Of a stretch of 64,000 nucleotides of DNA, positions 52,056-63,055 are shown piece by piece. Under the pieces are notes generated by a model. It saw only the letters and a list, made by a program, of their open reading frames with translations, searched no databases and was not told the DNA's origin. The position numbers and the translations under genes were made by a program. Within the stretch, counting starts at the first letter, position 1, and every line of letters begins with the position of its first letter. This DNA comes from Rhizobium oryzihabitans (GTDB lineage: Bacteria; Pseudomonadota; Alphaproteobacteria; Rhizobiales; Rhizobiaceae): the NCBI RefSeq assembly GCF_010669145.1, contig NZ_CP048632.1, forward strand, positions 2,180,001 through 2,244,000, read 5' to 3'.

Positions 52056-52538
52056 ATGACCGCTGAAAATGGTGCACAGGACGCAGTAAGTCCTTCCCTC
52101 AACATTCTTACCCAGTACATCAAGGATCTTTCCTTCGAAAATCCGGGCGCTCCTCGTTCGCTCCAGGCACGTGAAAATGCGCCGTCGATCAACATCAACG
52201 TCAATGTCAATGCAAACCCGATCTCCGGTTCGGATTTTGACGTTGTTCTGGCGCTGAATGCGGAAGCCAAGGATGGCGACAAGGTTCTGTTTGCGGCCGA
52301 GCTGGTTTATGGCGGCGTGTTCCGCATTGCCGGTTTCCCGCAGGAACATATGCTGCCGGTGCTGTTCATCGAATGCCCGCGCCTTCTGTTTCCCTTCGCA
52401 CGCCAGATCATCGCGGACGTTACCCGCAACGGCGGCTTCCCGCCGCTGATGATCGACCCGATCGATTTTGCGCAGATGTTCGCTCAGCGCGTTGCCGAAG
52501 AACAGGCGAGAGCCAAGGTTCAGGCCGTACCGAACTGA
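52056..52538 (+). CDS. secB: Protein-export chaperone SecB
   Basis: 160-aa tetrameric chaperone that keeps preproteins unfolded for SecA. Family blocks: [41 protein letters not shown], and the C-terminal [26 protein letters not shown] at 52056 following gaggaaacgta. Ends in a hairpin terminator. Confidence 0.97.
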   Translation: MTAENGAQDAVSPSLNILTQYIKDLSFENPGAPRSLQARENAPSININVNVNANPISGSDFDVVLALNAEAKDGDKVLFAAELVYGGVFRIAGFPQEHMLPVLFIECPRLLFPFARQIIADVTRNGGFPPLMIDPIDFAQMFAQRVAEEQARAKVQAVPN

Positions 52539-52574
52539 GCAGCGCATATCGCGTTTCAGAATTTCTGACAAAAC

Positions 52575-52602
52575 AAAACCCGGGTTCTTTGCCCGGGTTT
52601 TT
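52575..52602. terminator. Bidirectional terminator between secB and dnaQ
   Basis: Stem aaaacccggg/cccgggtttt with loop ttctttg plus T-run; suits secB and, with the A-run, the leftward dnaQ. Confidence 0.92.
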
Positions 52603-52642
52603 CTTTGACCACATTTGCCATTTCAACGTCTCGGCAGGCGCG

Positions 52643-53341
52643 TCAATTCTGGTACCGGTTCCAGATCGCCTTGTCGCCCATGCCGAGAACAAGTTTGCCA
52701 TGAGCCGCGAGCGTCTCCGCGTCCAGTCTCGAGGGCAAGGGGCTTGGCCGTTGCAGTGGCTCAAGCGGTACGTCATCCTCGATGACGATGGTTTCCTGCT
52801 TGGCGGAGGAACCGAAACCGAGCGCCGTCTGGCGCCCGCCGATCATCTCGATGTAGACTTCGGCTAGAAGTTCGGAGTCGAGAAGCGCGCCGTGCTTGGT
52901 GCGGTGGGAATTGTCGATGCCGTAACGCCGGCAAAGCGCATCGAGAGAATTCGGTCCCATCGGGTGCTTGCGGCGGGCGAGCGAAAGCGTATCCGTCACC
53001 AGATCGGGTGCGACAGGTTCAATTCCAAGACGGGCGAATTCCGCATTGATGAAGCCCATATCGAAGGTCGCATTATGCGCCACCCAGCGCGCGCCCTCGA
53101 AGAAATCACGGATCTCGTCGACGACATCGGCGAATTTCGGTTTGTCTTTCAGGAAGTCGTCGGTAATGCCGTGAACCGCAAGCGCATCGGGGTGAACCTT
53201 GCGGTCTTCCGGGCTGATATAGAGATGCAGTGTTTTTCCGGTTGGAAAATGGTTGATCAGCTCAATCCCGCCGATTTCGATAACACGGTCCAGTTTCGAT
53301 TCAAGGCCCGTGGTTTCCGTATCGAAAATGATCTCACGCAT
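52643..53341 (-). CDS. dnaQ: DNA polymerase III epsilon subunit (proofreading exonuclease)
   Basis: 232 aa. Exo I motif IIFDTETTGLE (catalytic Asp/Glu), Exo II HNATFDMGFINAE, Exo III HRTKHGALLDSELLAEVY. C-terminal tail contains the region that binds the alpha subunit. Overlaps coaE by 8 bases; last gene of the leftward run starting at the PEP synthase/PPDK regulator gene. Confidence 0.97.
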   Translation of the reverse strand: MREIIFDTETTGLESKLDRVIEIGGIELINHFPTGKTLHLYISPEDRKVHPDALAVHGITDDFLKDKPKFADVVDEIRDFFEGARWVAHNATFDMGFINAEFARLGIEPVAPDLVTDTLSLARRKHPMGPNSLDALCRRYGIDNSHRTKHGALLDSELLAEVYIEMIGGRQTALGFGSSAKQETIVIEDDVPLEPLQRPSPLPSRLDAETLAAHGKLVLGMGDKAIWNRYQN

Positions 53342-53942
53342 TGTTTTCTCCGTGGCCTGAACCGGCGGCCAATCTTTGCAAGATTCCTCTTACCTGATCC
53401 CGCGCCGCTTCGACACCATTTCCGGTATCGATGACGAAATCGGCGCGTTGGCGCTTTTCAGCATCTGGCATCTGCCGGGCTAGGATCATTTCAAACTTCT
53501 CTTCCGTCATGCCCGGCCGGGATAAAACGCGCTGGCGCTGTATGTCAGGGGCGCAGCTGACGACCACTATTTTATCGACCCTCTCTTCAGCTCCGGTTTC
53601 AAACAGCAGCGGAATATCGAGAAGGGCGAATTGCCGAGCTTCTTCCCTAGCCTTTGCGAGAAAGTCCTCCTGTTTCTGCCGGACAAGCGGGTGAACAATC
53701 GCTTCGAGCTTTCCAAAATTAGCCGGATTCTCCCGCAGAACTTCGCCGAGCTTCTGGCGATCCACCGCACCGGAAGCGGTCGTGCCGGGGAAAGCGGTTT
53801 CGATCAAGCCAACAGCTTCTGCCCGATAAAGCGCGTGCACGACCTCATCGGAATCGAGAACCGGGACGCCTTCTTCAGCAAACAGCTTTGCCGTCGTTGT
53901 TTTTCCCATTCCGATCGAGCCGGTAAGACCGATGACAATCAT
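53334..53942 (-). CDS. coaE: Dephospho-CoA kinase
   Basis: Last step of coenzyme A synthesis. 202 aa. P-loop IGLTGSIGMGKTTTAKLF, DSDEVVHALY, LLDIPLLFETGAE are family blocks. ATG at 53942 overlaps the aroE stop by one base. CoA synthesis is also represented by coaA at 15.2 kb. Confidence 0.96.
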   Translation of the reverse strand: MIVIGLTGSIGMGKTTTAKLFAEEGVPVLDSDEVVHALYRAEAVGLIETAFPGTTASGAVDRQKLGEVLRENPANFGKLEAIVHPLVRQKQEDFLAKAREEARQFALLDIPLLFETGAEERVDKIVVVSCAPDIQRQRVLSRPGMTEEKFEMILARQMPDAEKRQRADFVIDTGNGVEAARDQVRGILQRLAAGSGHGENNA

Positions 53943-54802
53943 CAATGTTTTTCCATATCCGCGATGATGATGGAACGAAGGGTTTCGTCGACCTCCGGCA
54001 TTTGACCGAACCACTTCTTGAAACCGGGTTTCGCCTGATGGAGGAGCATGCCAAGCCCATCCACGGTCGCAATGCCCTGTGCCTGCGCCATCTGCAGGAT
54101 GGGCGTTATCAAGGGCACATAGACGATATCCGTCACGACGGCATTTTCTGCCAGCGGCGAGAAGTCGAGTTCGGGCGCTTCGGTCCCGTCCATGCCGAGC
54201 GATGTGGTGTTCACGAAAAGACCGGCACCTTGCATGACCTCATGAAGCGCGCCCTGCGGATGGGAAAAAACACGGGCGCCAAAACGGTCGGCCAGTTCCT
54301 GGGCACGTTCTTCAGTGCGGTTCAAAATGTGGATTTCGCCAATACCGCGGTCCCGCAAGGACTGAACCACTGCCCGGCTTGCGCCACCGGCGCCAAACAC
54401 CACCGCCCGATCGGCTTTATCCCAGCCCGGGTGTCGCTCATCGAGATTGGAGACAAAACCATAACCATCCGTGTTGGTGGCGTGAAGCCTACCCTCTTCC
54501 ATCCAGATGGTGTTGGCCGCACCCAGTTCTTCAGCCACCTCGTCAGGGCTATCGGCGAGCCTGTAGGCGGCTTCCTTGTGCGGGATGGTGACATTTCCGC
54601 CGACGGCGGATCCAAGCCCCTGCGCCCTTATTGTCGCAATGAAGTTCGGGAAGTCGTCCGGCGTGACCTCCACGGCCTTATAGGAGCCGGAAATGCCGAA
54701 TTTCTTCAGCCAATAGGAGTGGATGATAGGCGACCTGGAATGCTTGATCGGGTAACCGGCAACGAAGGCATTTATGGTTAATGTTTCACGTGAATCAGCC
54801 AT
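53942..54802 (-). CDS. aroE: Shikimate dehydrogenase
   Basis: Reduces 3-dehydroshikimate with NADPH. 286 aa. Substrate site [17 protein letters not shown] with conserved Ser pair, catalytic Lys in [15 protein letters not shown]-binding [19 protein letters not shown] at 54802 gives [13 protein letters not shown]; codons for DSRET contain a parS site, so this N-terminus is shaped by the centromere sequence. Overlaps maf by 8 bases. Confidence 0.96.
   Translation of the reverse strand: MADSRETLTINAFVAGYPIKHSRSPIIHSYWLKKFGISGSYKAVEVTPDDFPNFIATIRAQGLGSAVGGNVTIPHKEAAYRLADSPDEVAEELGAANTIWMEEGRLHATNTDGYGFVSNLDERHPGWDKADRAVVFGAGGASRAVVQSLRDRGIGEIHILNRTEERAQELADRFGARVFSHPQGALHEVMQGAGLFVNTTSLGMDGTEAPELDFSPLAENAVVTDIVYVPLITPILQMAQAQGIATVDGLGMLLHQAKPGFKKWFGQMPEVDETLRSIIIADMEKH
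54782..54797. other. parS-like ParB binding site (3 of 5)
   Basis: tgtttcacgtgaatca, 15 of 16 to consensus, with gaatc (GANTC) in the right arm. Overlaps both the maf stop and codons 2-7 of aroE. 1.5 kb left of the proposed origin. Confidence 0.88.
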
Positions 54803-55394
54803 CGATGACATCCATGTCGCGCAGTTTCGATAAAAGAGGCAGAAGCGGCAGGCCGAGAATGGTGAAATAATCGCCTTCGATCGAAGTGAATAGCTGGATT
54901 CCCTCGCCCTCGAGCTGATAGGCGCCAACGCTACTCAGAGCTTTTTCTCCCACCCGTTGCAGGTGACGCGAGATAAATTCGACGCTCAGTTTCCGCACGG
55001 AAAGCTCGGCACTGGAAACAGTCTGCCATATTACTTCTTCTCCGCGAACGAGCACGGCAGCGCTGTTCAGGCGATGAACCTTGCCGGACAATGAAAGCAG
55101 GTGCGCCTCGGCTTCCGCCATCGTCTTCGGTTTGTGATAGACGCGGGTGCCGAGCGCCATTGTCTGGTCGCATCCAAGAACGAGCGCTTCAGGATGGAGC
55201 GCGCTGACTGCGAGGGCCTTGGCTCTGGCAAGTTCAAGCGCAACCTCTTCCGGGCGGGCGCCGTTTCTCTCCAGCTCTTCATCGAGCGCACGCTCGTTTA
55301 TATCCGCCGGGATTGCCGAAAATGTCAGGCCCGCATTACGCATCAACATCTGGCGGGATGCGCTGGACGAGGCGAGGATCAATTCTTGTTTCAT
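54795..55394 (-). CDS. maf: Maf-family nucleotide pyrophosphatase
   Basis: 199-aa house-cleaning enzyme hydrolysing non-canonical nucleoside triphosphates. [19 protein letters not shown] is the Maf N-terminal motif; LVLGCDQTM and [14 protein letters not shown] the catalytic and substrate blocks. ATG at 55394 ([10 protein letters not shown]). Gap of 31 bases from the regulator gene upstream. Confidence 0.94.
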   Translation of the reverse strand: MKQELILASSSASRQMLMRNAGLTFSAIPADINERALDEELERNGARPEEVALELARAKALAVSALHPEALVLGCDQTMALGTRVYHKPKTMAEAEAHLLSLSGKVHRLNSAAVLVRGEEVIWQTVSSAELSVRKLSVEFISRHLQRVGEKALSSVGAYQLEGEGIQLFTSIEGDYFTILGLPLLPLLSKLRDMDVIDG

Positions 55395-55425
55395 CGACTG
55401 TCTGCTCCGAATGGTGCGATCCGGA

Positions 55426-56247
55426 TTATCGTGTCCTCGGGCGAAGGGCAAGAATGGCTGCCGCCGTTTCCTCAATGGACCGTCGCGTGACGTCAATCAG
55501 TGGCCAATTGTTGCGCGCGCAGAGCGCCCGCGCATATTTCAGCTCCTCCATGATGGTGGCGCGGTCCGTGTACCGCCCGCTGTCAAATCCCCCGGTAACG
55601 CCAAGCTCCCGGTTTTCACGCACCTGCGATATGCGGTCCGATGTCGCGACGAGACCGACGATCAGTGGCCTTGTGGCCACATAGAGGCTTTCGGGCAGAG
55701 GCACGTTGGGAACGACCGGAATGTTGGCGGTCTTTATTCCCCTGTTGGCGAGATAGATGCTGGTTGGCGTTTTCGACGTACGGCTGATCCCGATAATGAC
55801 GATATCGGCCTCATCATAGGTTTCCGGCATCTGCCCGTCATCATGGTCCATGGCGAAATTAAGCGCCTCGATCCGCGCGAAATAATCCGCATTCAAGACA
55901 TGCTGCGCCCCGACCCGCCGTCTGGAGGGCGCGCCGAGATAGGTCTGGAAAATACCGATGATCGGTTCCAGAACGTTGACGCAGGGCACCCCGATCGCGT
56001 GGCAGCGTAGATCCAGAAACTCGGCCAGCTGCTGGTCAACGATGGTATAAAGGACGATGCCCGGTTCCTTGTCGATAAGGTCCACCACCTGGGCAAGCTG
56101 CTTCTGGTTCCTGATCATCGGATAAACATGTTCCACCGGCATGGAGGCGTGGAACTGCGCAGAAACCGCGCGGCCGGCCGACATCAGAGTCTCGCCCGTT
56201 GAGTCCGAAATCAGATGCAAATGGAAGAAGCTTTTTTTGTTCTCCAC
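55426..56247 (-). CDS. PEP synthase/PPDK regulatory kinase-phosphorylase (DUF299)
   Basis: 273-aa bifunctional regulator that phosphorylates and dephosphorylates pyruvate phosphate dikinase or PEP synthase. P-loop [18 protein letters not shown]-terminal [15 protein letters not shown] is the family signature. Start codon is GTG at 56247, with gggag upstream. First gene left of the origin, transcribed away from it; hemE is transcribed the other way. Confidence 0.95.
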   Translation of the reverse strand: MENKKSFFHLHLISDSTGETLMSAGRAVSAQFHASMPVEHVYPMIRNQKQLAQVVDLIDKEPGIVLYTIVDQQLAEFLDLRCHAIGVPCVNVLEPIIGIFQTYLGAPSRRRVGAQHVLNADYFARIEALNFAMDHDDGQMPETYDEADIVIIGISRTSKTPTSIYLANRGIKTANIPVVPNVPLPESLYVATRPLIVGLVATSDRISQVRENRELGVTGGFDSGRYTDRATIMEELKYARALCARNNWPLIDVTRRSIEETAAAILALRPRTR

Positions 56248-56654
56248 GCTGTTTTTCTCCCGCTGTTGATAAACCGGGACAAACTTCCGGATTGTCCTGC
56301 GGGCTGCGCCGCGCCGTGGATAAAGTGGTTTTTTTCCACAATTCGCAAGTGGCTTCTTTGTTGTTCGGCGTGCCTGTGAATAGTCTGAAAATCTGGAACT
56401 TGTTCAAATCTCTCCACAAGCGATCCACAGACAACGCCTTCGGTACTAAAATTCTAAATTATTGAAATAATTTATTGAATCTTCGATTTCTCCATTATTC
56501 TGCGAAAGAACGATTTCCTTGTGCTCGCAGAATGATGAAAAGGCCCGGCTGCGGCATTTCGACTGGAAAGATTTTAATCCTTGCTACTCACCGACTCTAA
56601 GAAATAGAAAATCTTTTAAATCTCTTTGATTTTATTTTTTAGAAGTTGGGTGGC
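56248..56654. other. Predicted chromosomal replication origin (oriC) beside hemE
   Basis: 407-bp gap between divergent genes, strongly AT-rich at about 56440-56510 and 56565-56645. DnaA-box-like 9-mers: ttttccaca at 56332-56340; complement of ttatccacg at 56315-56323; complement of ttatcaaca at 56264-56272; complement of ctattcaca at 56375-56383; cgatccaca at 56421-56429. A perfect 8+8 dyad aaattatt-ga-aataattt lies at 56456-56473. GANTC sites at 56477 and 56593. Alphaproteobacterial origins (Caulobacter, Sinorhizobium) adjoin hemE, and parA and parS sites surround this gap. No full TTAA-N7-TTAA CtrA site was found. Confidence 0.85.
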
Positions 56655-57689
56655 ATGAGCGAGCGTAAGGTTATAAAGGTGTTGAACGGGCAAACGGTCA
56701 CACCTCCGCCCATATGGCTGATGCGGCAGGCAGGGCGTTACCTCCCCGAGTACAGGGAAACGCGAAAGATCGCCGGCAGTTTCCTCGAGCTCTGTTATAA
56801 TCCCGAGCTGGCAACTGAAGTGACCCTTCAGCCCATTCGCCGGTTCGGGCTCGATGCAGCCATTCTGTTTTCCGATATTCTGGTGATACCGGACGCGCTT
56901 CATCGCAACGTCTCTTTCAGCGAAGGAAAGGGTCCGGCCATGGACCCGATCGATGTGAGCGGTATCGAAAAGCTAGATTCAGCGAATGTCCTAAAACATC
57001 TTTCGCCTGTTTTCGAAACCGTTTCCCGCTTGCGCACAGCCTTGCCGGATGAGACGACGCTTCTCGGATTCTGCGGCGCGCCCTGGACGGTTGCCACCTA
57101 TATGATTGCCGGCCACGGCACACCTGATCAGGCACCGGCGCGGCTATTCGGCTACCAGGAGCCGGTCGCGATGGAAAAACTTCTCGCTTTCCTTGCGGAT
57201 ATCTCCGCTGATTATCTGGTGGCGCAGATCGATGCCGGCGCCGACGCGGTTCAGATTTTCGATTCCTGGGCCGGCGTTCTCGGCGAGAAGGAATTCGAGG
57301 AATATGCAGTAAAGCCCGTTGCACGGATTATCGCTTCGGTACGCGCTCGTCGTCCATCCGCAAAGATCATCGCTTTCGCCAAGGGGGCCGGTTATCTTTT
57401 GAAGGATTATCGCCGCAAGACAGGTGCAGACGCCATCGGGCTCGACTGGTCTGTACCTCTCAGCTTCGCTCGCGATCTGCAAAAGGAAGGCTCTGTGCAG
57501 GGCAATCTGGACCCGATGCTGATGGTGGCCGGTGGCAGGGCGTTGCAGGATGGCATCGATGCCGTGCTACAGGCGCTCGGACAGGGTCCGCTGATCTTCA
57601 ATCTCGGCCATGGCATTACCCCGCAGGCCGATCCGGAAAACGTCGCAAGGCTGGTACAGCGGGTACGCGCTTATGGAGCCGGGGCATGA
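56655..57689 (+). CDS. hemE: Uroporphyrinogen decarboxylase
   Basis: Decarboxylates uroporphyrinogen III in haem synthesis. 344 aa. [17 protein letters not shown] is the substrate-binding motif with conserved Arg; [13 protein letters not shown] and the catalytic-Asp region [10 protein letters not shown] also present. ATG at 56655; a TTG three codons earlier is unlikely. First rightward gene after the origin; overlaps hemJ by 4 bases. Confidence 0.97.
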   Translation: MSERKVIKVLNGQTVTPPPIWLMRQAGRYLPEYRETRKIAGSFLELCYNPELATEVTLQPIRRFGLDAAILFSDILVIPDALHRNVSFSEGKGPAMDPIDVSGIEKLDSANVLKHLSPVFETVSRLRTALPDETTLLGFCGAPWTVATYMIAGHGTPDQAPARLFGYQEPVAMEKLLAFLADISADYLVAQIDAGADAVQIFDSWAGVLGEKEFEEYAVKPVARIIASVRARRPSAKIIAFAKGAGYLLKDYRRKTGADAIGLDWSVPLSFARDLQKEGSVQGNLDPMLMVAGGRALQDGIDAVLQALGQGPLIFNLGHGITPQADPENVARLVQRVRAYGAGA

Positions 57690-58231
57690 GCGACGAGAAA
57701 CAGACCTCTGCCCGTTCCGGAAACAGAGCCGCCCTTCGGGCGGGCGTAGCACTTGGCGTCTTTGCGGCATTTGTCACCCTGCTGTTTTATGCCGATCCCG
57801 CCGATCTCTATCTCTGGATCAAGGCGCTTCACATCATCGCGGTGATCTCCTGGATGGCGGCGATTTTTTACCTGCCGCGGCTGTTCATCTATCACACCGA
57901 TGCGCCTGTTGGCTCACAGCAGTCCGAGACCTTCAAGGTGATGGAACAGCGGCTGATCAAGGTCATCATGAACCCGGCGATGATGATAAGCTGGGTATTG
58001 GGGCTTTATCTCGCCTGGTCGGTTTACGGTTTCTCCGGCGGCTGGCTGCATGCAAAAATCGCGCTGGTGGTGATTTTGACCATCACCCATGTCTATTTCA
58101 CCCGCAGCGCCAAACGTTTCGCACGGGATGAAAATACCAGACCTGCCCGTCACTGGCGGTTGATGAACGAAGTTCCGACGGTGCTGATGATCCTCATAGT
58201 CGTACTTGTGGTTGTGAAACCCTTCGGTTAA
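57686..58231 (+). CDS. hemJ: Protoporphyrinogen oxidase HemJ
   Basis: 181-aa inner-membrane protein with four to five helices; the haem-type protoporphyrinogen IX oxidase of alphaproteobacteria. Conserved His in [24 protein letters not shown], and [27 protein letters not shown] follow. 4-base overlap with hemE couples two haem steps. Confidence 0.94.
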   Translation: MSDEKQTSARSGNRAALRAGVALGVFAAFVTLLFYADPADLYLWIKALHIIAVISWMAAIFYLPRLFIYHTDAPVGSQQSETFKVMEQRLIKVIMNPAMMISWVLGLYLAWSVYGFSGGWLHAKIALVVILTITHVYFTRSAKRFARDENTRPARHWRLMNEVPTVLMILIVVLVVVKPFG

Positions 58232-58416
58232 GAGGTTCTCACGATAAATTTCGCGGAATTCGTGCTTTCCTCTTGCGGCGGCCGTGTTCAGTCGCTATTT
58301 TCCCCTCACTCATCTTCGTGGCATGTGAATTTTTCAGTCATCTGCGGTATCTCCCTCAGCATCTGATTCGCGAACACGCCCTCCCCCAAATTACATTATC
58401 AAACGGTCTTTCCTTC

Positions 58417-59682
58417 ATGGCTGAAATGAAGCTTCAGGAACTTAAGAGCAAATCGCCTACCGACTTGCTGACTTTTGCTGAATCCCTGGAAGTTGAAAAT
58501 GCGAGCACCATGCGCAAGCAGGAGCTTATGTTCGCAATCCTCAAGGTTCTCGCGAGCCAGGACATTGAAATTATCGGCGAAGGCGTCGTTGAAGTCCTGC
58601 AGGATGGTTTTGGTTTCCTGCGGTCTGCAAACGCGAACTATCTGCCGGGTCCGGACGACATCTATATTTCGCCCTCGCAAATCCGCCGCTTCTCGCTGAA
58701 GACAGGGGATACCGTTGAAGGCCCTATCCGTGGTCCCAAGGAAGGCGAACGTTACTTCGCGCTTCTAAAGGTCAACACGATCAATTTCGACGATCCTGAA
58801 AAGATTCGTCACAAGGTTCACTTCGATAACCTGACGCCGCTCTATCCAAACGAGCGGTTCAAGATGGAACTCGATGTTCCGACATCGAAGGATCTCTCTT
58901 CGCGGGTGATCGATCTCGTCGCGCCGCTCGGCAAGGGCCAGCGCGGATTGATCGTCGCGCCGCCGCGCACCGGTAAAACGGTCCTGCTGCAGAACATCGC
59001 CCATTCGATCACGGCGAACCATCCGGAATGTTATCTGATCGTTCTCCTGATCGACGAACGCCCGGAAGAAGTGACCGACATGCAGCGTTCGGTGAAGGGT
59101 GAGGTCGTCTCCTCCACCTTCGACGAACCGGCTGTGCGCCACGTCCAGGTCGCCGAAATGGTCATTGAAAAGGCGAAGCGCCTTGTGGAACATGGCCGCG
59201 ACGTCGTCATCCTGCTCGATTCCATCACCCGCCTCGGCCGCGCCTATAACACTGTCGTTCCCTCTTCCGGCAAGGTCCTGACCGGTGGTGTGGACGCTAA
59301 CGCTCTGCAGAGGCCAAAGCGCTTCTTTGGTGCCGCTCGTAACATCGAGGAAGGCGGTTCGCTGACGATTATCGCGACTGCATTGATCGATACGGGCAGC
59401 CGTATGGACGAAGTGATCTTCGAAGAATTTAAGGGTACGGGTAACTCGGAAATCGTGCTCGATCGCAAGGTCGCCGACAAGCGCATCTTCCCGGCTCTGG
59501 ACATCCTGAAATCCGGCACGCGTAAGGAAGACCTGCTGGTACCGCGTCAGGATCTGCAGAAGATTTTCGTGCTTCGTCGAATTCTGGCGCCGATGGGAAC
59601 GATGGACGCCATCGAGTTCCTGATCGACAAGCTGAAGCAGACCAAGACGAACTCGGACTTCTTCGAGTCCATGAATACCTGA
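58417..59682 (+). CDS. rho: Transcription termination factor Rho
   Basis: 421-aa RNA helicase hexamer. N-terminal [21 protein letters not shown]-binding cold-shock-like segment with [29 protein letters not shown], Walker [15 protein letters not shown], and the Walker B region [19 protein letters not shown] at 58417. The 185 bases between hemJ and rho hold no gene that I can support; a leader or promoter is expected there. A hairpin follows the stop. Confidence 0.98.
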   Translation: MAEMKLQELKSKSPTDLLTFAESLEVENASTMRKQELMFAILKVLASQDIEIIGEGVVEVLQDGFGFLRSANANYLPGPDDIYISPSQIRRFSLKTGDTVEGPIRGPKEGERYFALLKVNTINFDDPEKIRHKVHFDNLTPLYPNERFKMELDVPTSKDLSSRVIDLVAPLGKGQRGLIVAPPRTGKTVLLQNIAHSITANHPECYLIVLLIDERPEEVTDMQRSVKGEVVSSTFDEPAVRHVQVAEMVIEKAKRLVEHGRDVVILLDSITRLGRAYNTVVPSSGKVLTGGVDANALQRPKRFFGAARNIEEGGSLTIIATALIDTGSRMDEVIFEEFKGTGNSEIVLDRKVADKRIFPALDILKSGTRKEDLLVPRQDLQKIFVLRRILAPMGTMDAIEFLIDKLKQTKTNSDFFESMNT

Positions 59683-59718
59683 TCCGGAGTTTAGCCGGAT
59701 TCTTCGACCAAGATTTAA

Positions 59719-59748
59719 AGCCGCATTCGTTTATTCGAATGCGGCTTG
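59719..59748 (+). terminator. Hairpin after rho
   Basis: 12-bp stem aagccgcattcg/cgaatgcggctt with loop tttatt; only a weak T-tract (gactgtttt) follows. Confidence 0.7.
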
Positions 59749-59770
59749 ACTGTTTTAGACGAGGTACGTG

Positions 59771-61099
59771 ATGCCAGCTTCCACCGATACGATCTATGCG
59801 CTTTCAAGCGGAGCCCTGCCGGCCGGTGTTGCCATCATCAGGATCAGCGGTCCCTTAGCCTTTGAGGCTCTGTTGAAGTTGACCGGCCGCGAGCTTCCCG
59901 CCCCTCGGCAAGTCGCGTTGGGTTCGATTCGGGATCGAAACAATGAGATTATCGACCAAGCGCTGACGGTCATTTTCCTGGCCCCCAATTCATTCACGGG
60001 CGAGGATTGCGTGGAGATTCACAGTCACGGCAGTCGGGCTGTCATGGCCGCGATTTTCACGGAACTCGACAATCTTCCGGGGCTCAGGCCCGCAGATGCC
60101 GGCGAATTCTCCCGTCGTGCATTTGAGAACGGCAAGATGGACCTTCTCGAAGTTGAAGGACTTGCCGACCTGTTGCAGGCGGAAACCGAAATGCAGAGGC
60201 GGTTGGCTGTCGAGCAAAGCTCAGGCAAACTCTCGGCGCTCTATGATGGCTGGGCAAATCGGTTGACCCGTGCCCGCGCCATGATCGAGGCGGAACTCGA
60301 CTTTGCCGATGAAGAGGACGTTCCGGATTCTGTTGCGTCCCAGGTCTGGGATTCCGTGTCGCAGCTGCGAGATGAGATTGCCGGTCATCTGCGGAGCGGT
60401 GGAAGCAGTGAAATCATTCGTGACGGCTTCAAGGTGGCGTTGGTTGGAGAGCCTAATGCGGGTAAATCCACTCTCCTTAACGCTCTGAGCGGTCGCGACG
60501 TCGCCATTGTGACGGATATCGCCGGCACGACCAGAGACGTGCTGAGTGTGGATATCAATCTGGATGGTTATCTGGTTCGGATATTCGATACAGCCGGTAT
60601 CAGGGATACTCAGGATGTGGTCGAACAGGAGGGTGTCAGGCGCGCCGTTCTGACGGCGGAAACTGCCGATCTCGTATTGGTGTTGCAGGATAATGATTCG
60701 ATTCCGAAACAATTTTCCGCGTCGGTTGAGAATCAAAGACGGTTACGGGTCCGAACTAAAACGGCGGTTTCCCACTCTAATGCAGGCTCGGATTATGATC
60801 TCTCCATCTCGGCCAAGGAGGGTGTTGGCTTGGCCGAGTTGCGTTCGTCGATCAAACGGGAGATCGAAAGGCGGGTCGGCGCTGCGCAGACTTTGGTTCC
60901 GGCGCGCGCGCGTCACAAAAAACGTCTTGAAGACACGCTGAATTATGTTAGTGATGCGCTCCATTCCGAAGCCATGGACCTTGCGATCAGGTCAGAATAT
61001 TTGCGGCTTGCGGCGACCTCGCTCGGACGCATTACGGGCCGCGTGGATGTGGAAGATTTGCTCGGCGTGATCTTCTCGGAATTCTGCATAGGAAAATGA
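59771..61099 (+). CDS. mnmE: tRNA modification GTPase MnmE
   Basis: With MnmG modifies the wobble U34 of several tRNAs. 442 aa. N-terminal folate-binding domain [21 protein letters not shown]1 [31 protein letters not shown]; ends FCIGK with the catalytic Cys. ATG at 59771; a GTG one codon earlier is weaker. The TGA stop is inside a parS site. Confidence 0.97.
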   Translation: MPASTDTIYALSSGALPAGVAIIRISGPLAFEALLKLTGRELPAPRQVALGSIRDRNNEIIDQALTVIFLAPNSFTGEDCVEIHSHGSRAVMAAIFTELDNLPGLRPADAGEFSRRAFENGKMDLLEVEGLADLLQAETEMQRRLAVEQSSGKLSALYDGWANRLTRARAMIEAELDFADEEDVPDSVASQVWDSVSQLRDEIAGHLRSGGSSEIIRDGFKVALVGEPNAGKSTLLNALSGRDVAIVTDIAGTTRDVLSVDINLDGYLVRIFDTAGIRDTQDVVEQEGVRRAVLTAETADLVLVLQDNDSIPKQFSASVENQRRLRVRTKTAVSHSNAGSDYDLSISAKEGVGLAELRSSIKREIERRVGAAQTLVPARARHKKRLEDTLNYVSDALHSEAMDLAIRSEYLRLAATSLGRITGRVDVEDLLGVIFSEFCIGK

Positions 61100-61112
61100 T
61101 TCACGTGAAACA
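61097..61112. other. parS-like ParB binding site (4 of 5)
   Basis: tgattcacgtgaaaca, 15 of 16 to consensus; gattc (GANTC) in the left arm. Begins with the mnmE stop codon. 4.5 kb right of the proposed origin. Confidence 0.88.
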
Positions 61113-61160
61113 TTGGCGGCCCACGCGGCAGTGCTGATGGTTAAAATAAGGCGCAGGAAT

Positions 61161-63044
61161 ATGCACCACTCATTCGATGTCATTGTTATTGGTGGCGGTC
61201 ACGCGGGCAGTGAGGCAGCAGCCGCGGCTGCACGACATGGTGCGAAAACCGCGCTGGTTACCCATAAGCGCGAAACGATTGGTGTGATGTCCTGCAACCC
61301 GGCGATCGGTGGTCTTGGTAAGGGCCATCTTGTTCGTGAAATCGACGCACTGGACGGCTTGATGGGTCGGGTGGCTGATGCTGCGGGAATTCAGTTCCGT
61401 ATGCTCAATCGCAAAAAGGGCCCAGCCGTGCGCGGGCCTCGCACCCAGGCCGATCGGCGTCTTTACCGAGAGGCGATGCAGCGCGAAATCGATGCCATAG
61501 ACATGCTCACGATTATTGAAGGGGATGCTTTCGATATCGAAATGGCCGGTGACCGGGTTTCTGCCGTTATCATGGCAAATGGTAGCCGGATTCTCTGTGG
61601 CGCCGTTGTTCTGACTAGCGGCACTTTTCTACGCGGACTTATTCATATCGGCTCCGAAAAGATTCCCGCCGGCCGCGTCGGCGAAAAGCCGTCTCTTGGG
61701 CTCTCCAAAACGCTTTCCCGTCTCGGTCTTGCCATGGGTCGGCTGAAGACCGGTACGCCCGCGCGCCTTGATGGGCGCACAGTCGATTGGAACGCGGTAG
61801 ATCGCCAGGCTGCCGATGAGGATCCGGTCCCGTTTTCCTTTATGACGGACCGCATCGTCAATCCGCAGATCGAGTGTGGCGTGACGCGTACGACGCCTGC
61901 CGGGCATAAGATCATTCAGGACAATATTCATCTCTCGGCGATGTATTCAGGGCAAATTGAAGGCGTCGGTCCGCGCTATTGCCCGTCGATTGAGGATAAG
62001 ATTACCCGCTTCGGTGAACGCGACGGCCACCAGATCTTTCTGGAGCCGGAAGGCCTGGATGATCACACCATTTATCCGAACGGGATTTCGACGTCTCTCC
62101 CAGCTTCTGTCCAGGAACAATTTATCCGCACCATACCCGGCCTTGAAAACGTGACTATTCTGCAGCCTGGCTATGCAATCGAATATGATTATGTCGATCC
62201 GCGGGAGCTTAAGCCGTCTCTGGAATGCCGCAAAATTCCAGGGCTGTTTCTTGCAGGGCAGATAAATGGAACGACAGGTTATGAAGAAGCCGCCGCGCAG
62301 GGTCTCGTTGCCGGGCTGAACGCCTCGCTTTATGCCGGTGGCGCGGATGCCATCCATTTTAGCCGCACGGAATCCTATATCGGCGTCATGATTGATGACC
62401 TCACCTCGAAAGGTGTTAGCGAGCCCTATCGCATGTTCACATCGAGAGCAGAATATCGCCTTTCGCTTCGTGTCGACAATGCCGACCTGCGATTGACGCC
62501 CATTGGTCAAGTTGCCGGAATCATAGGCCGTGAACGGCAGGAGCGCTTCGCGAATTTCCTTTCCGATCTTCATCAGGGACGGGAGTTGATGAGGAGCATG
62601 TCCATCAGCCCGTCGCAGGCAGCCAAGCAAGGATTGAAGCTCAATCAGGACGGCCAACGTCGCTCCGTCTATGAGCTGCTTGCCTATCCTGATATGACCC
62701 TTGAAGCGCTGACCGAACATTGGCCGGAGCTGCGATCTATCGACAGCAAGGTTGCTGAGGTATTGCAGATTGAGGCAAGTTACGCCGTCTACATGCAACG
62801 CCAGAGTGCGGATATTGTCGATATCAAGCGCGACGAGGACAGGAAGATTCCCGATGACTTCGATTTTCAGACTTTGTCCGGTCTATCCAATGAGCTGAAA
62901 CAAAAGCTGGAAAAGGCGCGCCCAGAGAACATTGCGCAGGCTGCCCGTGTTGACGGTATGACACCTGCTGCGATATCGCTGCTGCTCGCACTTTTGCGGA
63001 AGAGCTCCGCAACGCGAAACGAAAAACTGCGCATGCACCAATAG
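61161..63044 (+). CDS. mnmG: tRNA uridine 5-carboxymethylaminomethyl modification enzyme MnmG
   Basis: FAD enzyme partner of MnmE. 627 aa. FAD motif [53 protein letters not shown]; the C-terminal [22 protein letters not shown] at 61161 (MHHSFDV) chosen as the standard start; the frame is open upstream. Follows mnmE after the parS site, the standard mnmE-mnmG-rsmG order. Confidence 0.98.
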   Translation: MHHSFDVIVIGGGHAGSEAAAAAARHGAKTALVTHKRETIGVMSCNPAIGGLGKGHLVREIDALDGLMGRVADAAGIQFRMLNRKKGPAVRGPRTQADRRLYREAMQREIDAIDMLTIIEGDAFDIEMAGDRVSAVIMANGSRILCGAVVLTSGTFLRGLIHIGSEKIPAGRVGEKPSLGLSKTLSRLGLAMGRLKTGTPARLDGRTVDWNAVDRQAADEDPVPFSFMTDRIVNPQIECGVTRTTPAGHKIIQDNIHLSAMYSGQIEGVGPRYCPSIEDKITRFGERDGHQIFLEPEGLDDHTIYPNGISTSLPASVQEQFIRTIPGLENVTILQPGYAIEYDYVDPRELKPSLECRKIPGLFLAGQINGTTGYEEAAAQGLVAGLNASLYAGGADAIHFSRTESYIGVMIDDLTSKGVSEPYRMFTSRAEYRLSLRVDNADLRLTPIGQVAGIIGRERQERFANFLSDLHQGRELMRSMSISPSQAAKQGLKLNQDGQRRSVYELLAYPDMTLEALTEHWPELRSIDSKVAEVLQIEASYAVYMQRQSADIVDIKRDEDRKIPDDFDFQTLSGLSNELKQKLEKARPENIAQAARVDGMTPAAISLLLALLRKSSATRNEKLRMHQ

Positions 63045-63055
63045 CGAGTCGGATT

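Noticed and set aside
52165..52180. Sixth parS candidate ggcacgtgaaaat in secB
   Set aside because: Only the central cacgtgaaa is shared; the left arm does not match at all.
56565..56645. CtrA binding sites in the origin
   Set aside because: Two ttaa motifs are present but not at the seven-base spacing of a full CtrA site.
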